Source: Macrococcus hajekii (GTDB taxonomy: Bacteria; Bacillota; Bacilli; Staphylococcales; Staphylococcaceae). From it: a DNA stretch of 64,000 bases. Below, in pieces: positions 55,174-64,000 of this stretch; position 1 is the first letter of the stretch; every line of letters starts with the position of its first letter. The stretch spans positions 1 to 64,000 of the forward strand of contig NZ_SCWE01000005.1 of NCBI RefSeq assembly GCF_004359505.1. Reading direction: 5' to 3'. The notes under the pieces are model-generated. The model did no database searches, was not told where the DNA came from, and saw only the letters and a list, made by a program, of their open reading frames with translations. The position numbers and the translations under genes were made by a program.

Positions 55174-57255
55174 TTATTGACCTTTATTTTTCTTGATGAT
55201 TTCTTCAGAAACTGATTTTGGAACTTCTTCGTAATGGTCGAATACCATTGAGTAAGTACCACGTCCTTGAGTGTTAGAACGTAAGTTAGTTGCATAACCG
55301 AACATTTCAGCAAGAGGAACGAATGCACGAACAACTTGAGCGTTACCGCGTGCTTCCATACCTTCTACACGTCCACGACGACTTGTAACGTCACCCATGA
55401 TATCTCCCATGTATTCTTCAGGCATTACGATTTCAACTTTCATCATTGGTTCAAGGATGACTGGATCACATTTTTTAGCAGCTTCTTTAAGCGCAAGTGA
55501 TGCAGCTACTTTGAAGGCCATCTCAGATGAATCGACATCATGGTATGAACCATCGAATAATTTCGCTTTAACGTCGATTAATGGATATCCAGCAAGTACA
55601 CCGTTTTCCATAGCATCTTTAAGACCAGCTTCTACGGACGGGATATATTCACGAGGTACAACCCCACCGACTACTGCGTTTTCGAATTCGAAACCAGCGC
55701 CGACTTCGTTAGGTGTAAACTCGATATGAACGTCACCATATTGTCCGCGACCACCAGATTGACGTGAGAATTTACCTTGAACTGCAGCAGCTGTTTTGAA
55801 CGTTTCACGGTAAGATACCATTGGCGCACCAACTGTACATTCAACTTTAAATTCACGTTTCATACGGTCAACTAAGATATCAAGGTGAAGCTCACCCATA
55901 CCACCGATGATAACTTGTCCTGTTTCAGGATCTGTATGCGCGTGGAATGTTGGATCTTCTTCTTGTAACTTAACTAAAGCGTTCGTCATTTTATCTTGGT
56001 CAGCTTTAGATTTTGGTTCTACAGATAAGTGGATAACTGGCTCTGGGAATTCCATAGATTCAAGGATAACTTGAACTTTTTCATCACAAAGTGTATCACC
56101 AGTTGTTGTATCTTTAAGACCAACAGCTGCTGCGATATCTCCAGAATATACTGTAGAGATTTCTTCACGTGAGTTAGCGTGCATCTGCAGGATACGACCT
56201 ACACGTTCACGTTTACCTTTAGTAGCATTCTGTACATATGAACCTGAGTTTAATGTACCTGAATACACACGGAAGAATGTTAATTTACCTACGAACGGGT
56301 CAGTCATAACTTTGAACGCTAATGCTGCGAATGGTTCTGCATCATCAGGTCTAGCTATAATTTCCTGTTCTTCATCATCAGCTGCATGACCAACGATTGG
56401 TTTTACATCTAATGGTGATGGTAAGTAGTCAATTGCTGCATCAAGCATTAATTGAACACCTTTGTTTTTGAATGCAGTACCAGCTAAAACTGGGTAGAAT
56501 TCAACATCACAAGTCGCTTGACGGATAGCAGCTTTCAGTTCATCAACACTGATTTCTTCTCCACCAAGGTATTTTTCCATTAACTCTTCATTGAAGTCTG
56601 CAACAGCTTCAATTAAAGATTCACGTTTTGCTTCTGCATCTGCTAAGTACTCTTCAGGAACATCAGTTACTTCAATGTCAGTACCTAAATCATTTGTATA
56701 AGTGTGAAGTTTCATTTCAACTAAATCGATGATTGCGTTGAAATCATCTTCAGCACCGATAGGCATTTGAATAGGATGAGCATTAGCTTGTAATCTCTCA
56801 TGTAAAGTGCCTACAGAATAATCGAAGTCTGCACCTGTTTTATCCATCTTGTTGATGAATACAATACGAGGTACACCGTAAGTCGTCGCTTGACGCCATA
56901 CAGTTTCAGTTTGTGGTTCAACACCTGATTGGGCATCAAGTACAGTAACCGCACCATCAAGTACACGCAGTGAACGTTCTACTTCAACAGTGAAGTCTAC
57001 GTGACCTGGTGTATCGATGATGTTGATACGGTGACCATTCCATTGTGCTGTTGTTGCAGCTGAAGTGATCGTGATTCCACGTTCTTGCTCTTGCTCCATC
57101 CAGTCCATTTGTGAAGCACCTTCGTGTGTTTCACCGATTTTATGGATTCGGCCAGTATAATAAAGAATACGTTCAGTCGTAGTCGTTTTACCAGCATCGA
57201 TGTGAGCCATGATACCAATATTACGAGTGTTCTTCAAAGAGAATTCTCTTGTCAT
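55174..57255 (-). CDS. fusA: Elongation factor G
   Basis: A 693-residue translocation GTPase. G1 is [13 protein letters not shown], then [20 protein letters not shown] and [10 protein letters not shown]. Domains II to V follow, ending [11 protein letters not shown]. It is the target of fusidic acid; I did not examine resistance positions individually. It lies between rpsG and tuf as in all bacilli. GAAGGAGAAAG precedes the ATG. Confidence 0.99.
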   Translation of the reverse strand: MTREFSLKNTRNIGIMAHIDAGKTTTTERILYYTGRIHKIGETHEGASQMDWMEQEQERGITITSAATTAQWNGHRINIIDTPGHVDFTVEVERSLRVLDGAVTVLDAQSGVEPQTETVWRQATTYGVPRIVFINKMDKTGADFDYSVGTLHERLQANAHPIQMPIGAEDDFNAIIDLVEMKLHTYTNDLGTDIEVTDVPEEYLADAEAKRESLIEAVADFNEELMEKYLGGEEISVDELKAAIRQATCDVEFYPVLAGTAFKNKGVQLMLDAAIDYLPSPLDVKPIVGHAADDEEQEIIARPDDAEPFAALAFKVMTDPFVGKLTFFRVYSGTLNSGSYVQNATKGKRERVGRILQMHANSREEISTVYSGDIAAAVGLKDTTTGDTLCDEKVQVILESMEFPEPVIHLSVEPKSKADQDKMTNALVKLQEEDPTFHAHTDPETGQVIIGGMGELHLDILVDRMKREFKVECTVGAPMVSYRETFKTAAAVQGKFSRQSGGRGQYGDVHIEFTPNEVGAGFEFENAVVGGVVPREYIPSVEAGLKDAMENGVLAGYPLIDVKAKLFDGSYHDVDSSEMAFKVAASLALKEAAKKCDPVILEPMMKVEIVMPEEYMGDIMGDVTSRRGRVEGMEARGNAQVVRAFVPLAEMFGYATNLRSNTQGRGTYSMVFDHYEEVPKSVSEEIIKKNKGQ

Positions 57256-57353
57256 GGGTATTCTTTCTCCTTCCCGGAATTGGGTTTATATTTAGAAAGA
57301 GACCAAAAGCATGCATGGGCCTAGGTTCCCAGCTGCGATTGGTTACTTTCATC

Positions 57354-57824
57354 TTACCAGCGGTAGTGAGCAAACGCTTTGTTTGCTTCTGCCATTTTAT
57401 GAGTATCTTCACGCTTCTTAACAGCACCACCAGTGTTGTTAGCAGCATCTAAGATTTCGTTAGCTAAACGCTCTTCCATCGTTTTTTCTCCACGAAGGCG
57501 AGAGTAGTTCACTAACCAGCGTAAACCTAAAGTAGTACGACGCTCAGCGCGAACTTCTACAGGTACTTGATAGTTAGAACCCCCTACACGGCGAGCTTTA
57601 ACTTCTAATACAGGCATGATGTTGTTGATCGCTTCTTCAAAAACTTCCATAGCATCACGACCTGAACGTTCTTGAACTAAGTCAAATGCTGAGTAAAGAA
57701 TTTTTTGAGCAGTACCACGCTTACCATCAAGCATGATTTTGTTGATTAATTTAGTAACCAATTTAGAGTTGTGAATTGGATCTGGTAATACGTCTCTTTT
57801 TGCAACAGGACCTTTACGAGGCAT
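57354..57824 (-). CDS. rpsG: Small ribosomal subunit protein uS7
   Basis: A 156-residue primary 16S rRNA-binding protein that nucleates the 30S head. It begins [17 protein letters not shown] and ends [15 protein letters not shown], the standard termini. Length is as in S. aureus. GGAGG precedes the ATG. It lies between rpsL and fusA. Confidence 0.99.
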   Translation of the reverse strand: MPRKGPVAKRDVLPDPIHNSKLVTKLINKIMLDGKRGTAQKILYSAFDLVQERSGRDAMEVFEEAINNIMPVLEVKARRVGGSNYQVPVEVRAERRTTLGLRWLVNYSRLRGEKTMEERLANEILDAANNTGGAVKKREDTHKMAEANKAFAHYRW

Positions 57825-57924
57825 GTATATGTCCTCCTTTCCAAGTATATTTATTAGCTCATTTAATGTCTAGCCATGACATCGACATTTACATAAATGA
57901 AATAATCCAGATAATAAAAATCAA

Positions 57925-58344
57925 TTATTTTTTAGCTTTTGGTTTTTTAGCACCGTATAATGAACGGCTTTGCATACGACCGTCAACACCTGAAGTATCT
58001 AACGCGCCACGAACGATATGGTAACGTACCCCTGGTAAGTCTTTTACACGTCCACCACGAATAAGTACAACACTATGTTCTTGTAAGTTGTGGCCGATAC
58101 CAGGAATGTAAGCATTGACTTCGATATTATTTGATAAACGTACACGTGCATATTTACGTAAAGCTGAGTTAGGTTTTTTAGGTGTCATAGTGCCAACACG
58201 AGTACAAACACCACGTTTTTGTGGTGATGCAACATCAGTAGCTTTTTTCTTATGACTGTTATAACCTTTGTTCAGTGCAGGTGCAGTTGATTTTTTAATT
58301 TTAGAAGTACGAGGCTTCTTAACTAATTGGTTAATAGTAGGCAT
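57925..58344 (-). CDS. rpsL: Small ribosomal subunit protein uS12
   Basis: A 139-residue decoding-centre protein. [11 protein letters not shown] starts it; [11 protein letters not shown] and [16 protein letters not shown] contain the lysines whose mutation gives streptomycin resistance, and both are wild type here. The end is [17 protein letters not shown] lies upstream. It is the second gene after the L7Ae-like gene. Confidence 0.99.
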   Translation of the reverse strand: MPTINQLVKKPRTSKIKKSTAPALNKGYNSHKKKATDVASPQKRGVCTRVGTMTPKKPNSALRKYARVRLSNNIEVNAYIPGIGHNLQEHSVVLIRGGRVKDLPGVRYHIVRGALDTSGVDGRMQSRSLYGAKKPKAKK

Positions 58345-58431
58345 TTTGTATGTCCTCCTCCCTGTTCTTTAATTCCACACATCCAGGTGGTTCATTTTTA
58401 AAGTAAATAAAAATTTTGTAAGTATAATGGC

Positions 58432-58686
58432 TTACAAACCATTTTTCAAGTAAGCTGCAATCATCGCTTTTACTTGAATTCCAAATCGATTACCGAGTTC
58501 TCGACGAGAATCGCTGAATTCAATCGGAATTTGTTGCTGCTGTGCTTGTACCAGCACATCGGTTAATAAGTGGATATGAACATCCTGTGCAATCACAATA
58601 GAGGATGCACGGTGTTCCTTAAGTGTCTTCAGCGTCTGCTTCAGACCCACTACATATTGATTAGAACGGACTTTTTCATTAGACAT
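58432..58686 (-). CDS. L7Ae-like ribosomal protein (YbxF type)
   Basis: An 84-residue L7Ae/L30e-fold protein that binds kink-turn RNA. LKQTLKTLKEHRASSIVIAQ and ELGNRFGIQVKAM are typical of the YbxF/RplGB group at this locus between rpoC and rpsL. The ATG at 58686 follows GGAGGATATC; a TTG upstream overlaps this site. Its position is conserved in Firmicutes; its exact role on the ribosome is not settled. Confidence 0.93.
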   Translation of the reverse strand: MSNEKVRSNQYVVGLKQTLKTLKEHRASSIVIAQDVHIHLLTDVLVQAQQQQIPIEFSDSRRELGNRFGIQVKAMIAAYLKNGL

Positions 58687-58764
58687 GATATCCTCCAAAG
58701 CGCTTCTTCATCAACCTTAATTATTCTATCATCCTTTAGAGAGAGTGTCAACTCTTTCTATAAA

Positions 58765-58803
58765 ATAATAGAGGCGGAAGCTATTAAGCTCCGCCCTTAT
58801 TAT
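58765..58803 (-). terminator. Terminator after rpoC
   Basis: GGCGGA (58773-58778) pairs with TCCGCC (58790-58795), with AT-rich extensions to both sides and U-rich sequence following on the minus strand. It separates rpoBC from the L7Ae–rpsL–rpsG–fusA genes. Confidence 0.75.
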
Positions 58804-61800
58804 TATTCAGTTACAAATGCTTCTTCTGGTTCAAATTCTGGCATACCTTTTTCGTAGTCAACGCCTGAATAGCGTTTCATACCGGTACCCGCTGGAATTA
58901 ATTTACCGATGATAACATTTTCTTTAAGTCCGAGTAAGTCATCACGTTTACCTTTAATTGCAGCATCCGTTAACACACGAGTAGTTTCCTGGAATGATGC
59001 AGCAGATAAGAAACTTTCTGTTTCAAGTGATGCTTTAGTAATACCAAGTAATACCGGTTTAGCAGTTGCTGGACGTTTTCTGTTTTTAAACACTTCACGG
59101 TTAGCATCTGTAAATACGTGAATATCAACTAATGCGCCTGGTAACAGTTTTGTATCGCCTGCTTCAATGATACGAACTTTACGCAACATCTGACGAACCA
59201 TTACTTCTACGTGTTTATCTGAAATTTCAACACCCTGCATACGGTAAACTTTCTGCACTTCTTTAAGCAGATAGCTTTGTGTCGCATTAAGACCTGCCAC
59301 AGCGAGTAATTCTTTAGGCTCGATAGAACCTTCTGTCATTACTTCACCACGATTCACTTTTGAACCTACTTCTACTTTAAGACGAGCAGTTGCAGGTGCT
59401 AAGTAAGGACGTACCTCATTTTCACCTTTAACTTTGATTTCCTGCATACGGTCTTTAACGATATTGATTTCAACTACTTCACCGTTGATTTCAGAGATGA
59501 TTGCCTGACCTTTTGGATTACGCGCTTCAAATAATTCCTGGATACGCGGTAAACCTTGTGTAATATCGGCTCCGGCTACCCCACCTGTATGGAAAGTACG
59601 CATTGTAAGCTGTGTACCTGGCTCACCGATAGACTGTGCAGCGATTGTGCCGACTGCTTCGCCGACTTCCACTTTTTCACCTGTTGCGAGGTTCTTACCG
59701 TAACATTTTTCGCATACACCGTGACGCGTATTACATGTGAATGCTGAACGGATATGCATTTCTTCAATACCCGCATCAACGATTGTTTTTGCGATTTCAG
59801 GAGTAATCAGTTCATTCGCCTTCACGAGAACTTCTTGAGTCTCTGGATGACGTAAAGTCTCACGAGAATATCGTCCTTCCAGACGTTCAATGAATGGTTC
59901 GATCAACTCTGAACCTTCACGGATTGCTGAAACGAGTAAACCGCGGTCTGTATCACAATCTGCCTCACGTACAATAACATCTTGTGCGACGTCAACAAGA
60001 CGACGTGTTAAGTAACCTGAATCGGCTGTTTTAAGTGCTGTATCGGCAAGGCCTTTACGCGCCCCGTGTGTTGAGATGAAGTATTCAAGTACCGTCAGAC
60101 CTTCACGGAATGAAGATTTAATCGGCAACTCGATAATACGACCAGCCGGGTTGGCCATCAGTCCACGCATACCTGCAAGCTGCGTGAAGTTAGACGCGTT
60201 ACCACGAGCTCCAGAGTCACTCATCATGAAGATCGGGTTAAGGTCATCAAGAGAGTTCATCAGACGAGCTTGAATTTCATCTTTTGCTTTTGTCCAGATA
60301 TCGATAACAGCAGCATAACGCTCACTTTCAGTAATTAAACCACGTGTGAACTGTTTAGTCACTTTATCAACTTTCTCTTCAGCTTCACCGATGATCTGTT
60401 GTTTATCAGGTAATACCACGATATCAGATACACCTACTGTGATACCAGCACGTGAAGAATATTTGAAACCTAAATCTTTCATTCTATCCAGCATCATTGA
60501 TGTATCAGTGATATGGAAACGATTGAAGACTTCAGCGATAACCTGTCCAAGGAACTTCTTGTTAAATGGTTTAACAAGCGGTGTTTCTGCGAGGTATTTC
60601 AGTAATCCTTCTTCGGGGATATCATGTGCATCAACAAAGTATCGTTCAGGTGTCTTCTCTTCAAGGTTTGTCAATGATGGTTCATTGATGAACGGGAATG
60701 ATTCCGGCATGATTTCATTGAAGATCACTTTACCTACACTTGTGATCAGTAATTGCGTGTTCTGTTTATCAGTGAATGTCGGATTATTAAGTGAGCTTGC
60801 ACTGATTGCGATTCTTGAATGTAAATGCACAAAGCCATTTGTGTAAGCTTTGATTACTTCGTTTGTATCTTTGAAGACATGCCCTTCTCCAAGAGAACCC
60901 TTACGTTCAAGTGTTAAGTAGTAGTTACCTAAAACCATATCCTGTGACGGTGTAACAACTGGTTTACCATCTTTCGGGTTCAGGATATTCTGTGCTGCAA
61001 GCATCAGCATACGTGCTTCCGCCTGTGCTTCTTTAGATAACGGTACGTGAACAGCCATTTGGTCACCATCGAAATCGGCATTGTAAGCTGTTGTTACAAG
61101 CGGATGAAGACGGATCGCACGCCCCTCAACAAGCGTTGGTTCAAACGCCTGAATACCTAATCTGTGAAGAGTCGGTGCACGGTTTAAAAGAACTGGATGT
61201 TCACGGATAACGTCTTCTAGAACGTCCCATACTTCGGCGTCCATACGCTCAATTTTACCTTTGGCGTTTTTGATGTTTGTTGCGATTTCACGTTCGACAA
61301 GTTCTTTCATTACAAATGGCTTGAATAATTCAAGTGCCATTTCTTTTGGAAGACCACATTGATACATTTTAAGGTTTGGACCTACAACGATAACTGAACG
61401 ACCAGAATAGTCGACACGTTTACCTAATAAGTTCTGACGGAAACGTCCTTGTTTCCCTTTTAACATATGTGATAAAGATTTAAGCGGACGGTTACCCGGT
61501 CCAGTAACAGGGCGACCACGACGACCATTATCAATCAGCGCATCAACTGCTTCTTGCAGCATACGCTTTTCGTTCTGAACGATAATACCAGGCGCACCTA
61601 AGTCAAGAAGTCGTTTCAGACGGTTATTACGGTTGATAACCCGACGATATAAGTCGTTCAAATCACTTGTCGCAAAACGGCCCCCATCAAGTTGCACCAT
61701 CGGACGAATTTCCGGTGGAATGATTGGCAGTACATCTAAAATCATCCATGATGGATCATTACCGGAATGACGGAATGATTCAACCACTTCAAGACGTTTA

Positions 61801-62420
61801 ATCGCTCTCGTTAAACGTTGACCTGTTGCAGATTCGAGCTCTTCACGCAGTGATTTTAATTCTCCATCCAGATCGATTGTTGTCAGCAAGTCTTTAATGG
61901 CTTCAGCACCCATCTTAGCAGTGAACTGACCTGGGAATTTATCGTAATATTCACGATATTCACGTTCAGATAATAATGATTTCTTCTCAAGACCTGTCGG
62001 ACCTGGATCAATCACTGCATAAGAAGCAAAGTAAATGACTTCTTCCAGTGAACGAGGTGACATATCAAGCAGGAGTCCCATACGACTTGGAATTCCTTTG
62101 AAATACCAGATATGTGATACAGGTGCTGCAAGTTCGATATGTCCCATACGTTCACGACGTACTTTAGACTTCGTTACTTCTACACCACAGCGGTCACAGA
62201 CCATGCCTTTATAGCGAACACGTTTGTATTTACCACAGCTACATTCCCAGTCTTTTGTTGGACCGAAAATCTTCTCACAGAATAAACCATCTCTTTCAGG
62301 TTTTAACGTACGGTAGTTAATTGTTTCTGGCTTTTTAACTTCACCAAAACTCCATGAACGGATTTTTTCAGGTGAAGCGAGACCTATCTTCATGTAATGA
62401 AAGTTATTTACATCAATCAA
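58803..62420 (-). CDS. rpoC: RNA polymerase subunit beta'
   Basis: A 1205-residue catalytic subunit. The N-terminal zinc ribbon is [20 protein letters not shown]. The Mg2+ site is NADFDGD (447-453). A second Cys cluster (CDTDRG, then [13 protein letters not shown]) is in the C-terminal half. It makes the active site together with RpoB. A GAGGTAG-type binding site precedes the ATG, 92 nt after the rpoB stop. Confidence 0.99.
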   Translation of the reverse strand: MIDVNNFHYMKIGLASPEKIRSWSFGEVKKPETINYRTLKPERDGLFCEKIFGPTKDWECSCGKYKRVRYKGMVCDRCGVEVTKSKVRRERMGHIELAAPVSHIWYFKGIPSRMGLLLDMSPRSLEEVIYFASYAVIDPGPTGLEKKSLLSEREYREYYDKFPGQFTAKMGAEAIKDLLTTIDLDGELKSLREELESATGQRLTRAIKRLEVVESFRHSGNDPSWMILDVLPIIPPEIRPMVQLDGGRFATSDLNDLYRRVINRNNRLKRLLDLGAPGIIVQNEKRMLQEAVDALIDNGRRGRPVTGPGNRPLKSLSHMLKGKQGRFRQNLLGKRVDYSGRSVIVVGPNLKMYQCGLPKEMALELFKPFVMKELVEREIATNIKNAKGKIERMDAEVWDVLEDVIREHPVLLNRAPTLHRLGIQAFEPTLVEGRAIRLHPLVTTAYNADFDGDQMAVHVPLSKEAQAEARMLMLAAQNILNPKDGKPVVTPSQDMVLGNYYLTLERKGSLGEGHVFKDTNEVIKAYTNGFVHLHSRIAISASSLNNPTFTDKQNTQLLITSVGKVIFNEIMPESFPFINEPSLTNLEEKTPERYFVDAHDIPEEGLLKYLAETPLVKPFNKKFLGQVIAEVFNRFHITDTSMMLDRMKDLGFKYSSRAGITVGVSDIVVLPDKQQIIGEAEEKVDKVTKQFTRGLITESERYAAVIDIWTKAKDEIQARLMNSLDDLNPIFMMSDSGARGNASNFTQLAGMRGLMANPAGRIIELPIKSSFREGLTVLEYFISTHGARKGLADTALKTADSGYLTRRLVDVAQDVIVREADCDTDRGLLVSAIREGSELIEPFIERLEGRYSRETLRHPETQEVLVKANELITPEIAKTIVDAGIEEMHIRSAFTCNTRHGVCEKCYGKNLATGEKVEVGEAVGTIAAQSIGEPGTQLTMRTFHTGGVAGADITQGLPRIQELFEARNPKGQAIISEINGEVVEINIVKDRMQEIKVKGENEVRPYLAPATARLKVEVGSKVNRGEVMTEGSIEPKELLAVAGLNATQSYLLKEVQKVYRMQGVEISDKHVEVMVRQMLRKVRIIEAGDTKLLPGALVDIHVFTDANREVFKNRKRPATAKPVLLGITKASLETESFLSAASFQETTRVLTDAAIKGKRDDLLGLKENVIIGKLIPAGTGMKRYSGVDYEKGMPEFEPEEAFVTE

Positions 62421-62512
62421 AGCCCTACCTCCTCAAGTTTTTATATTAAAAGCGTGCTTTTGAAAAGAGATATAACGCCGTTATATCTCAAGTCAAAAGT
62501 ACATCGTCAGAA

Positions 62513-64000
<1,488 letters not shown>

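Overview
The window is chromosomal DNA from a low-GC Gram-positive coccus of the family Staphylococcaceae. The order rpoB–rpoC–L7Ae–rpsL–rpsG–fusA–tuf–M20 amidohydrolase–kbl–tdh–ilvE–HAD–two deoxynucleoside kinases–tadA–HAD, then folE2/bshB2, pdxK, ung, DUF423, an amino-acid exchanger, hemQ, pta, lipL and argS closely follows a Staphylococcus aureus chromosome segment as I remember it. Bacillithiol genes, three-gene FecCD/Sst transport and LysM–CHAP autolysins also fit. Departures from S. aureus (a complete methionine-salvage operon, three tandem M20 hydrolases, no mevalonate kinase cluster after lipL) suggest a relative such as Macrococcus; that genus call is an inference. No rRNA, tRNA, IS element, prophage or CRISPR array was seen.

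Layout. 1–11 kb is the most accessory part: a double-EVE protein with what looks like an ATPase relic, a YeiH-type transporter, a secreted thermonuclease, a LysM–CHAP autolysin, a run of very small genes, a lipoprotein, two paralogous unknown proteins, galactose mutarotase, glutathione peroxidase and an XRE–cupin regulator. 11–17.4 kb holds a methyltransferase, two alpha/beta hydrolases (one without its nucleophile serine), a bactofilin-like protein, a Nudix hydrolase, a CorA-type channel and a BtuF/BtuC-like pair with no ATPase. 17.4–27.5 kb is housekeeping: argS, DUF1934, ywhD, an HD hydrolase, GNAT proteins, an ATP-grasp/GNAT pair, pta–lipL and hemQ. 27.5–31.4 kb is the sstABCD siderophore operon behind a Fur box. 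31.6–42.5 kb holds a SteT-like exchanger, ung, pdxK, yojF–bshB2–folE2–maa, tadA, two deoxynucleoside kinases and ilvE.

42.6–48 kb is the methionine-salvage operon mtnK-A-W-X-B-D, transcribed leftwards behind a SAM-I riboswitch with its own terminator. 48–53.8 kb carries threonine catabolism (kbl–tdh) and, divergently, three M20 amidohydrolases. 53.8–64 kb is the str/rpo region on the minus strand (tuf, fusA, rpsG, rpsL, L7Ae, rpoC and the 3' end of rpoB, cut by the window edge).

Nearly every convergent gene pair is separated by a strong, often perfectly palindromic hairpin. For about a dozen genes I moved the start downstream of the longest open frame, because a clear Shine–Dalgarno sequence sits before an internal ATG (in one case a TTG).
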